Positions 51,537 to 61,418 of a stretch of 64,000 nt of DNA are shown here, piece after piece (position 1 is the first letter of the stretch; the number at the start of each line of letters is the position of its first letter). Position numbers and translations under genes: made by a program. The DNA is taken from positions 186,001 to 250,000 of the forward strand of contig CAWEKI010000009.1 in the NCBI GenBank assembly GCA_963809695.1, read 5' to 3'. This DNA comes from JAGDMJ01 sp963809695 (lineage in GTDB: Bacteria > Bacteroidota > Ignavibacteria > UBA10030 > UBA6906). The notes below the pieces were generated by a model. The model was not told the DNA's origin, made no database searches, and saw only the letters and a list, made by a program, of their open reading frames with translations.

Positions 51537-54409
51537 AAGCAGCAGGCAACACTCTCCTTACCATATCCCTTCTCGCAGCTTGTTTGTGCCTTACAACAGA
51601 TTCGTATTCGCAAGGTACTTCGCGTCGTGCCCCCAGGGGGGGAGATATTCAGCGCGCAAGGGCAATGAACGCGAATGCACCGGTGTTGCACAAGAGCCTG
51701 GTCCTCGACCCACTGCCGGCCGGAACCTACACGGTTGGGACCGGAGGGACATTTCCCACAATTGATTCTGCCTACAGTCGGTTGCGGGGAGGGGGCATTC
51801 TCGGATCGGTCACATTGCTTCTCACGGACACTCTGTACGTTCCGCCTCCGCAGAGCAACGAATTCCGGCTGGAAGGCCCTATTGCCGGGACAGGGCTGGC
51901 TAGCCGGGTCACGATCCGACCGGCAGATAATGTTGCAGTCACGATCAAGGGGAATGGAACCGCCACATTAACTTTCCACAACGTGAGCTATTTGATACTC
52001 GATGGCATCAGTCTTCAAGGAAGCACCAGGCTGAAGGTACACACGCAGTTGAACACGGCTTATGGCTGGAACGATGGCGTCGATCTCTGGGGAGACTGCG
52101 ATCATAATATCATCCAGAATGTGTCAGTCGGGTCTGATGACACAGGGAGACTTGATGCCGGAGGCATTGTCTTGGTCCAGGACGATTTGGGAGCGCCGGA
52201 CAGTTGCCTCATTTCCGGCGTGTCAATAGTATCGGCTGGAGTGGGGATATTTGTTGGCGGTTATAATTCCCCAACGCACCGGCCGATGGGGAATATTATT
52301 CGGGGTTGTCAGATTGGCTCGCCGACTGATAGCCTCATCAGCAGGGGAATTCAACTTCAGGGAGCGGACGGGACTCTGGTCGAAGGCAACTATGTCGAAA
52401 ATCTGCGGCTTGTCCTCAAGGACCCATGGAATGATCCCTGGGTCATCGGCATCAACGCTTATTTCTGCAAGAACACTGTGATTCGAAATAACGTCGTGCA
52501 CGGTCTGCGCGGAAGCAACGGAGCCTTCCTCCAGGCAATTTCAGGTACGGGGGCCTCTGGCGACGTCGGTGAGGCGCTTTGGATCTACAACAACATGGTA
52601 TATGACCTTGAGAACAGGAGCACGACGGGCACGCCGTGGACCGAGGGAATCATTCTTTGGTGGAACGGTAATGCTCTGGTTGCCCACAACACGGTGCACC
52701 TGAGCGGAACGGGGAGGGCGCCAAACGTCTGCGATGCTCTGACCATTGAGCAGGGGATGACAAACTGTACAATACGGAATAATGTCCTTGTGAATTCCTC
52801 CACCTGGCTGACACGGGACACCTGCACCGTCATGTGGATTCATCCGGCGGCAACATTCACTTCCGACCACAACGACCTGTACACCGACACGTTGTTGAAC
52901 GCAACGGTCCGGAGAAATGCAGTTTACCACACACTCCAGCAGTGGCAGGGATCGGGAAGCGATGCCCACAGCGTCAGTATGATGCCTCCGTTCCGGGAGC
53001 CGTATCTTCATATCGACACCACGAACGCAGCGGCCAGGCAACTCAATGGGCACGGCATTCCCCTGGCTGCTATCGCGTATGACTTTGATGGACAACAAAG
53101 AAACGTGACCAGTCCCGATATCGGTGCGGATGAGTTCACGATTCCTCCTCCTTCCAACTGGGGGGCTGTGTGGACAAAGGATTCCCGTAACCCTGCTCTC
53201 TCCGGTGGTGCGGATGGGTCCTGGAACCGGCATGTCTTCATGCCGTGCGTTCTTTACAACGCTGATTCGGCCAGATACGAGATGTGGTTTGGCGGATCCT
53301 ATGGCCCGGGCACTTCCAATTGGCGTCCGTACCGTATTGGGCGCGCGGTTTCCACGGACGGCATTAGCTGGACGATGGATCCTTCGCCTGTCCTTACCCC
53401 CGATGCAGGCACTTGGGAAGCATACACTATAGAGCAGCCAATGGTGATACGGGAGGACGGAAATTACAAAATGTGGTACACAGGTTCTCCTGACTGGATC
53501 GTAACCAAGATCGGATATGCGACTTCTCCCGACGGTATACATTGGACGAAATATTCCGGCAATCCTGTGATGGACGTCGGGAAGGCGGCCTGGGAAGCCG
53601 GTGGGCCGTACAGCTGCAGCGTCTTGCCGTCCAGTGGTGGGTACAGGATGTGGTATGGGGCGTACGAGGCAGTGCCTTCGCAGGTTGCGCGGATAGGATA
53701 TGCCACTTCTCTGGATGGGATTACGTGGCAGCGCGACACGGTGAACAACCCGGTCGTGGGGGTGGGTGGTGCAGCGCAGTGGGATGCTGGATGGGCAATT
53801 GCTCCGCATGTCCTCCAGGTCGAAGATACTCATTATATGTGGTATACCGGGGCGGCAACTGGTTCAGGCACTCGCTCAGGCGGAGTTGCCATTTCGAACG
53901 ACATGGGAAAAACCTGGACAAAGCATGCAATGAACCCTGTACTGCAGCCGTCGAACGGCGGGTGGGACGGGACTTACGTAGAGCTCGGAACGGTGTTGCG
54001 GCGCGGAGACACACTTGACATCTGGTACGCTGGCGCGCTTGCGCCGTCATATCACTGGATGATAGGGCATGCTGCGTCAGTGCCGGTCACTGACGCTATC
54101 ATTGTGAGTGGAAGGGACATGCCGCAACAGTTCATGCTCTTCCAGAATTATCCCAACCCTTTCAATCCGTTAACAATTATTAAATTCACTATCGGAGGGA
54201 ATAGGGGTCAGGGACTAGGGGTTAGTGGTGTGTCACTTGTTGTGTATGACATCCTGGGCAGAGAAGTGGCGGTGCTAGTCAATGAGAGGAAAGCAGCGGG
54301 GAGCTACGAAGTGAGCTTCGATGGGAGAGGGCTGGCAAGCGGCGTGTATCTGTATCGCCTGCAAGCCGGAAATTTCGTGGAGACAAAGAAAATGATGCTT
54401 TTGAAGTAG
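51533..54409 (+). CDS. T9SS-exported beta-helix plus five-blade-propeller protein
   Basis: The protein has 958 residues: signal peptide (ends SYSQG), right-handed parallel beta-helix (about 60-540; repeated NTVIRNNVVHGLRG, NCTIRNNVLVNSS, LYIHDT-type turns), then a second region (about 545-860) with blade repeats such as DGISWTMDPSPVL, YKMWYTGS, DGIHWTKYSGNPVMD and YRMWYGAYE, typical of the five-bladed GH43/GH32/GH130-like propellers. It ends with a T9SS sorting domain (NYPNPFNPLTI, VSLVVYDILGREV, LASGVYLYRL, MMLLK). It probably binds or cleaves polysaccharide outside the cell; catalytic residues are not assigned. The tail contains an unusual GQGLGV insertion. Confidence 0.88.
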   Translation: MKAAGNTLLTISLLAACLCLTTDSYSQGTSRRAPRGGDIQRARAMNANAPVLHKSLVLDPLPAGTYTVGTGGTFPTIDSAYSRLRGGGILGSVTLLLTDTLYVPPPQSNEFRLEGPIAGTGLASRVTIRPADNVAVTIKGNGTATLTFHNVSYLILDGISLQGSTRLKVHTQLNTAYGWNDGVDLWGDCDHNIIQNVSVGSDDTGRLDAGGIVLVQDDLGAPDSCLISGVSIVSAGVGIFVGGYNSPTHRPMGNIIRGCQIGSPTDSLISRGIQLQGADGTLVEGNYVENLRLVLKDPWNDPWVIGINAYFCKNTVIRNNVVHGLRGSNGAFLQAISGTGASGDVGEALWIYNNMVYDLENRSTTGTPWTEGIILWWNGNALVAHNTVHLSGTGRAPNVCDALTIEQGMTNCTIRNNVLVNSSTWLTRDTCTVMWIHPAATFTSDHNDLYTDTLLNATVRRNAVYHTLQQWQGSGSDAHSVSMMPPFREPYLHIDTTNAAARQLNGHGIPLAAIAYDFDGQQRNVTSPDIGADEFTIPPPSNWGAVWTKDSRNPALSGGADGSWNRHVFMPCVLYNADSARYEMWFGGSYGPGTSNWRPYRIGRAVSTDGISWTMDPSPVLTPDAGTWEAYTIEQPMVIREDGNYKMWYTGSPDWIVTKIGYATSPDGIHWTKYSGNPVMDVGKAAWEAGGPYSCSVLPSSGGYRMWYGAYEAVPSQVARIGYATSLDGITWQRDTVNNPVVGVGGAAQWDAGWAIAPHVLQVEDTHYMWYTGAATGSGTRSGGVAISNDMGKTWTKHAMNPVLQPSNGGWDGTYVELGTVLRRGDTLDIWYAGALAPSYHWMIGHAASVPVTDAIIVSGRDMPQQFMLFQNYPNPFNPLTIIKFTIGGNRGQGLGVSGVSLVVYDILGREVAVLVNERKAAGSYEVSFDGRGLASGVYLYRLQAGNFVETKKMMLLK

Positions 54410-54458
54410 ACACCCCTGAGAAGAAGGAACCACCTACAATAACAGAAAGGACGCAGTC

Positions 54459-55052
54459 ATGAAGACTCTGCAATATCTTTTGCTGATCATCGCGAGTATG
54501 GCATTGGTGGCGATGGGATGCTCGCATGACACAAGCACACCGGTGGCGCCGGGGAATGAGCGCAAAGGCTCGCCGGCCTCTCCTGAAGCGCTTGCCAAGA
54601 AAGGACCGATAGTCCACGCCGTCCAGGGGTCCACGAATGGGACGTTTCTTGGCGTGTACGATAAAAACGTTATCAACACCTATGCCGCCCATCAATATGC
54701 GGATGGGTCTTTCGACGGACAGTACATAATCAACGCAGCAAAAATCGCAGGGGCTGACAAGACATGGAAGTGGAACGGTAGAGTAGTTTTTTTGAAGGTA
54801 TACACGGACCTCGAAGGATTCGGTAAGTTCGCCGTGATCGGCGGAATTGAGACGACGGGAGCATTTGCAGGCACATACGAGCTCTTCTTTGTTATTGACA
54901 ATGGCCCGGGCGCGAATGCCCAGACGGCGCATTCAATGTGGGTCGGTGTCGACGAAGCGGCCATTATTGAAAAAGGAAATACGGCTCCTGCCGACCTCAT
55001 TAGCGAGCTTGGCATCGAGACCGCCGACCACGGGAATTTGCGAGTTTACTAA
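54459..55052 (+). CDS. Lipoprotein of unknown function
   Basis: The protein has 197 residues with a lipoprotein signal (LVAMGCS, Cys near 21), a short polar linker, then a single domain rich in beta strands (NGTFLGVYDKNVINTYAAHQYADGSFDGQYII, WNGRVVFLKVYTDLEGFGKFAVIGG, FAGTYELFFVIDNG). I recognise no family. It follows the cargo gene by 50 bp on the same strand and is probably the last gene of the operon. A GGGCATCC/GGATGCCC hairpin 30 bp past its stop may terminate transcription. Confidence 0.8.
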   Translation: MKTLQYLLLIIASMALVAMGCSHDTSTPVAPGNERKGSPASPEALAKKGPIVHAVQGSTNGTFLGVYDKNVINTYAAHQYADGSFDGQYIINAAKIAGADKTWKWNGRVVFLKVYTDLEGFGKFAVIGGIETTGAFAGTYELFFVIDNGPGANAQTAHSMWVGVDEAAIIEKGNTAPADLISELGIETADHGNLRVY

Positions 55053-55056
55053 GTGA

Positions 55057-55236
55057 TCGACCGGTGATGCGTGAAACAGGCGGGCATCCGATCACTCGTG
55101 GATGCCCGCTTCGCTGCCTCCAGGGACATGTGACAACCATCAGGGTTCTGTGGCACCCCGAGAACGCCCCACGTGTAACGATTTTTTTCCGAAGGCGTGG
55201 GGCGTTCGAATTATCAGTTATCCGAGGTTATGGATA
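55057..55236 (+). repeat. Intergenic cassette copy 10, opposite orientation
   Basis: In the plus direction from the lipoprotein stop: perfect hairpin CGGGCATCC/GGATGCCCG (55081-55109), GACATGTGACAACCATCAGGGTTC block, hairpin arms GAACGCCCCACG/CGTGGGGCGTTC (55162-55207), then TTCGAATTATCAGTTATCCGAGG. It has the same order relative to its upstream gene as the minus-strand copies. It lies between convergent genes and has no promoter. Confidence 0.85.
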
Positions 55237-57912
55237 TTAGAAATTCAATTCAAACCCGAGCCGGGCCGACATCGGCGGTTGATATCTGTAGGCTTGACCA
55301 TAAGTCGGCTCGGAATAGGTGAAATTCCCGGTGGCGTCCAGATTACCCTTCCATTGCTGAACATCAACTACGGCCCGACGACTGGCTATTTGGAACACGT
55401 CGAGTATGATCCTCGCGTGGGGAAAAACCTCAGACGGCAATCCATACGAGACTCGCGCGCTGAGATCCCAAATGGCGGGAGTTCTTCCTGCAGTCCCACG
55501 CGGGGCAATCAACGCGGTCGGCCTATCGATGGGATTTGCGTACACGCTCAACGGCGTTCCGGTCTGGGCGATGAAATAGGTACCCACAGCCAGTCCAAAA
55601 TCGAACCGGTACGATCCCGCAAGTTTGAACACATGCGTCCGGTCGTTGGGCAGCAGCCCTGTCCCGTACTGTTTCGTGCTACCAAGATCGTCGAAGGCGA
55701 CCGTAACGTTCGGGAACGTGCTGTGGAATGCCGCGTCGAACACGCCGCCGTAGTTTCCATAGTTCCTCGACAGCACATACGACGCAAGAAAATTGAAATG
55801 AGGATCGCCGTTTTGCTCGAGGGAAACTACGAGCGCAGTATATTCACGTTTGACGCGTGGCCATTCCGCAAGAGGACCCAATCCTGGATTGCCACCCTGC
55901 CAGGTCCCCGTAGAGGCGACGTATGCGTCATCGATCGCCTGCCGGAGGGTTCGGTAAAGTCCCTCCAGTCGCAACTTGATTGTGCCGTGTATTGCCCGTT
56001 CGAACCCCAGACTGACCTCATCGTAGTATTGCCCGTGCAATCCCTCTATGCCCTTCGCGAACGTCGCAGATCCGGCCGAAATCGTGTCGCCACCGGTTCG
56101 GGAGACTCTCGGATCTTGTCTGTAGTGTACTGTGTTATTGTAACCCTGGTCGCTGAATCCCAGCGAATTGAACAGGGCGAACTCCTGCGAGTAGCGTCCG
56201 ACCGATCCGAATATCTTCTGGGTCCCTTTCTCGTCCATCACATAGGTGAAACCCAGCCTTGGCTGCAAGGGGATCGTAACCTTCTGGGCAACCTCTCCGT
56301 TTGACCCGACGATGTCCTGGCCGTCCCATCGAATCCCTGCATGCACGCTCACGCTCCGGGAGACTTGCCATGTGTCGTGAATAAAAACCGACGAAATGTT
56401 ATCGTGCACGGTCTGATAGCCATTGTCGTACCACTCGTAGTAGCTCGAGTCGTTTTCTTTACCTATGCCGTGGTTCAGGTATCGGTTGTCAGTGCCGTTC
56501 ACTTTGTATTCAACCCCGGCCCTTACTGAATGCTCGCCGACGAGCACTCGTGCAGCGAGCTTTCCGGCAGTTGCATAGCGAAACGAATCCCAGGTGCTTC
56601 CCGGTCCGCCTGACCAGACCTGACCAGTCGGCGGATACTCAACGTAGAATATCTCCTCCCTGCCTTGCTGCGTACCGGGATCACCCGTATCATGCCGATT
56701 CACGCGCGCGATTGATCCCTCGATAAGAACGTTTTGCCCGAGAGTGTATGTCCCATTCAGCGAAAGATTGATGCCGCCGAAACCGATGTCCATATAATAT
56801 GAATCAGGTGTCGCCAGAACCGCCGGCGGAACCCCTACCCCGCGACCGACCGCATCCTGAGTAGATGGGTCTCCTGTCCCAGTCATGACAAGCTGCAGCT
56901 GCTCCGATGCCCTCCAGGTCAGCTTACCGGCGAAAGAGTACACCCGAGTTTTATCCACGGAGATGCCGTACCCGGGGACTTCGACATCACGATTGGCAAA
57001 CGTGGGATTGTACGCGACAAAGAACCAGAGGTCGTCGCGGACGATCGGGCCTCCCAGGCTTACCCCGACGTCGTAGTTGGAGAACCCTCCCTGTGTCGGA
57101 TCCGATAGGCCGATCTCCCTCTCCCCGGAGAATCTGTTGCTCGTATAGAACCCGAAGACCGATCCGTGCAACTCATTCGAACCTGAAAATGTGATGACAT
57201 TCAGCACCCCCCCCAGCGCGCTGCGGGAGTCGGCATCATAACCGCCGGCCGTCACCTCGATCTCGCGGACGAAATTGTACGGCAGAGCCGTAGCGCTCGA
57301 TTGAATGAGTGGGTCCGTCACTTCTACCCCGTCAACGATGTACTTGTTCTCAGCCCCGGTAGCCCCTCCGATGTTCACCCCGTCGCCAAAGTAGCTGGTA
57401 TTCGATAGGGGTAGCATCGCGATCACTTCTTTGTAGTTTCGGTCGAGAGGAAGATTGTCGATCTCGGCAGGTCGAAGGTTTGAACCGTACGTGGTGCTGG
57501 TCGCATCCATACTCACCCGACTGGCAGAGACAACGAGTTCGGGCATGTTGTGCACCTGCTGACGCATGGAGATCGTGCCAAGACCTGTCGTTCTGCCAAG
57601 CTGAATGCGAAGGTTGTCGACAACGATGGGAATATACGCCGGGTGGCTGATGCGGACGGAGATCACACCTGGCGGCAAGGCCAGTATCACGCAACGACCA
57701 CGATCATCACTCACTGTACCGCGTACGCCCTGCACCTCGTTGCCTGTGACGGCGACGTTTACTCCGGGAATCGGTTCTCCGAGCGAATCGCGAACGCTGA
57801 ATTGCAGACCACCGGTCACCTCCTGCGCCGGAGCAGTTTCCAGCGTGAGAGAGAGCATGCAAATGATGAGACTCAGAAGCAATACCCGAAGCGGGGCGAC
57901 GGGGGTAGCCAT
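55237..57912 (-). CDS. TonB-dependent receptor with CarboxypepD_reg-like domain
   Basis: The protein has 891 residues: signal peptide (ends APAQ), carboxypeptidase-regulatory-like beta-sandwich (about 33-118, RDSLGEPIPGVNVAVTG), plug domain (about 120-235, NIGGATGAENKYIVDGVEV) and a 22-strand-type barrel ending in ELNF. It imports a large or scarce substrate across the outer membrane using TonB energy. No SusD partner gene follows, and there is no clear ligand clue. It is transcribed divergently from the propeller histidine kinase at 58163, which may control it. Confidence 0.92.
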   Translation of the reverse strand: MATPVAPLRVLLLSLIICMLSLTLETAPAQEVTGGLQFSVRDSLGEPIPGVNVAVTGNEVQGVRGTVSDDRGRCVILALPPGVISVRISHPAYIPIVVDNLRIQLGRTTGLGTISMRQQVHNMPELVVSASRVSMDATSTTYGSNLRPAEIDNLPLDRNYKEVIAMLPLSNTSYFGDGVNIGGATGAENKYIVDGVEVTDPLIQSSATALPYNFVREIEVTAGGYDADSRSALGGVLNVITFSGSNELHGSVFGFYTSNRFSGEREIGLSDPTQGGFSNYDVGVSLGGPIVRDDLWFFVAYNPTFANRDVEVPGYGISVDKTRVYSFAGKLTWRASEQLQLVMTGTGDPSTQDAVGRGVGVPPAVLATPDSYYMDIGFGGINLSLNGTYTLGQNVLIEGSIARVNRHDTGDPGTQQGREEIFYVEYPPTGQVWSGGPGSTWDSFRYATAGKLAARVLVGEHSVRAGVEYKVNGTDNRYLNHGIGKENDSSYYEWYDNGYQTVHDNISSVFIHDTWQVSRSVSVHAGIRWDGQDIVGSNGEVAQKVTIPLQPRLGFTYVMDEKGTQKIFGSVGRYSQEFALFNSLGFSDQGYNNTVHYRQDPRVSRTGGDTISAGSATFAKGIEGLHGQYYDEVSLGFERAIHGTIKLRLEGLYRTLRQAIDDAYVASTGTWQGGNPGLGPLAEWPRVKREYTALVVSLEQNGDPHFNFLASYVLSRNYGNYGGVFDAAFHSTFPNVTVAFDDLGSTKQYGTGLLPNDRTHVFKLAGSYRFDFGLAVGTYFIAQTGTPLSVYANPIDRPTALIAPRGTAGRTPAIWDLSARVSYGLPSEVFPHARIILDVFQIASRRAVVDVQQWKGNLDATGNFTYSEPTYGQAYRYQPPMSARLGFELNF

Positions 57913-57966
57913 GAAGCACCTCCGCAGATGTGGTGGGGTGGGAACTGGATAGGGGTTTACGCGCCC

Positions 57967-57995
57967 TAAGTAACAAACGTCTACCTCAAAGTCAA
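57967..57995 (-). promoter_or_regulatory. TTGACT-17-TACTTA promoter of TonB receptor gene
   Basis: On the minus strand TTGACT (57995-57990) and TACTTA (57972-57967), 17-nt spacer, about 55 nt before the start codon at 57912. Confidence 0.75.
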
Positions 57996-58008
57996 ATGAT
58001 TGAAATAA

Positions 58009-58037
58009 TTGATATTTTCCTTAGTTTATTCTATCTT
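58009..58037 (+). promoter_or_regulatory. TTGATA-17-TATCTT promoter of histidine kinase gene
   Basis: TTGATA (58009-58014) and TATCTT (58032-58037) with 17-nt spacer. The -35 boxes of the two divergent promoters are only 13 nt apart, so one bound factor could act on both. Confidence 0.72.
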
Positions 58038-58162
58038 GTCGGCGAAAGGTCAATTCCTCATTTTGACCGTCTACCTGCCAACTGTATGGCGGACCTGTCC
58101 CCGCCCGACCGAACGGGATAGCAGCCCTTGGCGGAAAGCATACTCGCCCGTGTAGGCTTCCC

Positions 58163-61100
58163 ATGATCAGCAGAGCCCTCATGCTGAATTCCGAGATCGG
58201 AGGCTCACACTCAGAAATCGCCAAAGCGACTCCTTCGAATTCCTACGTCCTTCCTTGGCTTCATTTTCTCCTTTTTGGGATTCGACGGTGGGCAATTCTA
58301 TTCTGCCTTCTGACGCCACCTCTGGAGCCCTCCGATGCGCAGGACAGACTGCTTCCCGTCTACCAATTCCAGCGTATCAACGGCCTGACAACAGACCAGA
58401 TCCGCTCGCACGTTGTCAGGGACAGATCTGGATTCATTTGGATCGGCACACTGAATGGTCTCAATAGATATGATGGATACAGCGTCAAGGAGTACCGGCA
58501 CGACCCCGGCGATCCTCACTCACTCTCGTCCAACATCGTCAAGGATCTGTTCGTGGACAAGAGCGGCCGGCTCTGGGTGGGGACTTTCGACTCGGGGCTG
58601 AGTCTTTACGATCCCGGCCACGATTGGTTCATAAATCTCCTCCCGCGCCATGGTGACTCGTCATGGTATGATGCGAGGCACATTTACGAGATCTCCGAGG
58701 ACCGCTCTGGCAATCTGTGGCTCGGGACCATCGGTTCCGGCGCAATCTGTCTACAGCTTCCACCGGGGGAAATTGCAGATCTGGATAGCATTGCCCGTCA
58801 CATCCGCTGGACCTCGTACGCGATCAGCACCAGAGACAATAGCGCCGGCTGTGTGCTTGAGCGTGAAGATGGCACATTTTTCGTTGCTTCTGATAGTGGC
58901 GTCGTAATGCTGAACCCACTAACTCATGTGGCCTCGCGGCTCCATTTTCCCGGCCAAACCGGTCGCCGGCTCGATCGTCTTATAGTCAATTGCATGCTAG
59001 TGGGTTCTCGCGGAAATCTATGGATTGGGACTAATTCTGAAGGGTTGTTCAGAGTCGAGAGAGATCACAAAACGGTAACACACTACCGCCACAGGGAAGA
59101 AGACGATTTCTCGGTCAAATCTGACGCCATCTGGGATCTGGCGGAGGACCGGAGCGGGAACATCTGGATAGGAAGCGGAGGAGGCATCGATTTGTTTTCT
59201 CCAATAACTGGCCGTCGTATCCCCTATCTGGCAATCGGTCTTGGGGCACATTGGCCGACAAGTTGGATGAGGATGTCCCTTGACGTGAACAATGTGCTCT
59301 GGATTGGCACAATGGACGGGGGTGTCCATTTCCTCAGCCCCGAGTCCTGGCGATTTCCCCTTTATTCCTTGCCGCGCAAAGACGGCATATCGCCGGTCTC
59401 CTTCTGGAGGATTACACGCGACCATCGAGGGGCCTATTGGTGCATGACGTCCGATGGGAATCTCTACGACATAGATTTCACTAACGGCAGAGTGCTGAGA
59501 AGCATCAACGTCCTTGGTCTAAAGCAGACATCGTACACCGATGGGAATCCCTCATTCATTGACACAAAGGGATTCTACTGGTTAGGGACGTGGGGGCTCG
59601 GCTTGTATCGTGTTGATCTACGGTATGGTGGGGTTAGAAGGTACAATGTCGAGTTGGGTCTCGGCACGGATCGGATCGTTAATGGTATTGCTCAGGGTGA
59701 GGGGGATACGCTCTGGCTCGCAAAAGAATTTGATGGATTGAAGAAATTTGACCCGGCGTCAAAGAGCTTCACAGGGATACCAGGTCTACCCATCGACAAC
59801 GTCTACGATGTCTTGAAGGATCGCCTCGGGATGATCTGGATGAGTTCTGAGGCTGATGGTATAAAGGTTCTTGACCCTACAACGGGTTCCATAAAAGTGC
59901 TTCGGCACGATCTTTCCAACCCACGCTCCTTGAGCAACGACCATGCTCGCTACCTGTATGAAGACTCTTCGGGACGCATCTGGGTGGGAGCGGGCAATCA
60001 GGTCAATCTCTGGGAGCCTTCAAGCGAATCGTTTACGCGCTATAACAACCCGTTGTTCAACAAGGCCCTCTTTGCGGATGTTCTTGGCCTGGATCAGAAG
60101 GGGAAACTCTGGGTGGAATTTCTCGGCTCAGGCGTGTCGGTCCTGGACCCTTCCAACGGCATTTTCACAAACTATGATGGGAACGACGGTATCTTTGGTT
60201 CCTTCCCAATGGCAACTCTCTCGGATGGGAGGGTGGTGATTCCTCACTGGGCCGGTATCAACATCTTCCATCCCGATAGCATTGATGCGCCACGTCCTCC
60301 ACCTCCATTTCTTATCACGACGATCAGGATCAACGACACAACATCGTTTCCTCCATCGCTTGTCGACAGCACGCGGCTTCTGAGTCTATCGCATGAACAG
60401 AACGTTCTGGAATTCGGGTTCGCGGCAATTGATCCGGGGGCCACGCATCGTATCGCCTATCTGTACAGGCTGGACGGACTGGAAAAAGACTGGGTCCACC
60501 CCGACGCCCGACAGTATGTGCGGTATCCGGGCCTGGGCCCGGGCAAGTACGTGTTCAGAGTCAAAGCAATCAACACGTTCGATCGCTGGCCGGACCAGGA
60601 GATCGCACTGGCCATAACCATCACGCCACCTTGGTGGCGCACATGGTGGGCATACGCCGTCTACACTTTCTTTGTTGTCGGGTTGCTCTCGAGCATTTAC
60701 CGGGTGCGACTGCGTCAGATTCAGTTGCACCAACAAGTACAGATGGAGAGACTGGAGCATGAGCGGGCACTCGACCGGGAGCGCGTCCGGATTTCCCAGG
60801 ATATGCACGACGAAGTGGGAGCAAGCCTCTCTGAGATCTCCATTCTCAGTGAGCTGGCCAGGAGGAATCTGCAGAAGCCTGAAGAGGCTGCGGCCCGTGT
60901 GCAAGAGATCTCGGAGCGCTCCGGTGAGGTCATCACCAATATCGGTGAGATCATCTGGGCGATCAACCCGACAAATGACCCGGTCGACAACCTGATCTCC
61001 TATCTCCGCCGCTATGCGGTACACTACCTCGGCCTGGCAGATATCACGTGCATGTTTTCCGTAGCAGATGAAATTCCACCCTTCACATTCTCCTCAGCCG

Positions 61101-61369
61101 TCCGGCGCAATATCTTCCTGGTGGTGAAGGAAGCCCTTCACAACGTCGTGAAGCATGCTGTGGCATCCGAAGTGACGACCAGGATAGAATTCATAGAAAA
61201 GGGCATGGAGATCCGCATCGAGGACAATGGAAAAGGGTTTGTGCCTGAAGAGCATTATGGTTCTGGAAACGGCCTGACGAGCATGCAACAACGCCTTTCC
61301 GACATCGGCGCAACCATCAGAGTTGAATCCGAGCCTGGCTGCGGGACGAAAGTCTTGATCTGTGTCTGA
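58163..61369 (+). CDS. Propeller-type sensor histidine kinase (orphan)
   Basis: The protein has 1068 residues. The start context GTAGGCTTCCCATG matches the leaders of the paralogues. Domains: N-terminal membrane segment (about 30-50), Reg_prop propellers (about 55-700; IWIGTLNGLNRYDG, LWVGTFDSGLSLYDPG, IWIGSGGGIDLFSP), Y_Y_Y (about 750-815), membrane helix (about 822-842), HisKA_3 with His882 (SQDMHDEVGASLSE), HATPase (KHAVASEVTTRIEF, DNGKGF, GNGLTSMQQRL). No response regulator gene is adjacent, so its partner is elsewhere. Likely involved in controlling the divergent or downstream TonB receptors (inference). Confidence 0.93.
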   Translation: MISRALMLNSEIGGSHSEIAKATPSNSYVLPWLHFLLFGIRRWAILFCLLTPPLEPSDAQDRLLPVYQFQRINGLTTDQIRSHVVRDRSGFIWIGTLNGLNRYDGYSVKEYRHDPGDPHSLSSNIVKDLFVDKSGRLWVGTFDSGLSLYDPGHDWFINLLPRHGDSSWYDARHIYEISEDRSGNLWLGTIGSGAICLQLPPGEIADLDSIARHIRWTSYAISTRDNSAGCVLEREDGTFFVASDSGVVMLNPLTHVASRLHFPGQTGRRLDRLIVNCMLVGSRGNLWIGTNSEGLFRVERDHKTVTHYRHREEDDFSVKSDAIWDLAEDRSGNIWIGSGGGIDLFSPITGRRIPYLAIGLGAHWPTSWMRMSLDVNNVLWIGTMDGGVHFLSPESWRFPLYSLPRKDGISPVSFWRITRDHRGAYWCMTSDGNLYDIDFTNGRVLRSINVLGLKQTSYTDGNPSFIDTKGFYWLGTWGLGLYRVDLRYGGVRRYNVELGLGTDRIVNGIAQGEGDTLWLAKEFDGLKKFDPASKSFTGIPGLPIDNVYDVLKDRLGMIWMSSEADGIKVLDPTTGSIKVLRHDLSNPRSLSNDHARYLYEDSSGRIWVGAGNQVNLWEPSSESFTRYNNPLFNKALFADVLGLDQKGKLWVEFLGSGVSVLDPSNGIFTNYDGNDGIFGSFPMATLSDGRVVIPHWAGINIFHPDSIDAPRPPPPFLITTIRINDTTSFPPSLVDSTRLLSLSHEQNVLEFGFAAIDPGATHRIAYLYRLDGLEKDWVHPDARQYVRYPGLGPGKYVFRVKAINTFDRWPDQEIALAITITPPWWRTWWAYAVYTFFVVGLLSSIYRVRLRQIQLHQQVQMERLEHERALDRERVRISQDMHDEVGASLSEISILSELARRNLQKPEEAAARVQEISERSGEVITNIGEIIWAINPTNDPVDNLISYLRRYAVHYLGLADITCMFSVADEIPPFTFSSAVRRNIFLVVKEALHNVVKHAVASEVTTRIEFIEKGMEIRIEDNGKGFVPEEHYGSGNGLTSMQQRLSDIGATIRVESEPGCGTKVLICV

Positions 61370-61418
61370 ATCACGTTGTTCATTCTTGAAGATCAACATG
61401 TTTATGACAATTTTCGGG

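Noticed and set aside
52541..53833. 430-codon open frame on the minus strand opposite the secreted beta-helix protein
   Set aside because: Composition is that of an antisense shadow (Arg/Pro/His-rich, no domain), while the plus frame has signal peptide, repeats and T9SS tail.
55102..56304. 400-codon plus-strand open frame
   Set aside because: It lies wholly within or antisense to the TonB receptor barrel and the cassette; its residues are Arg/Pro-rich with no structure or start signal.
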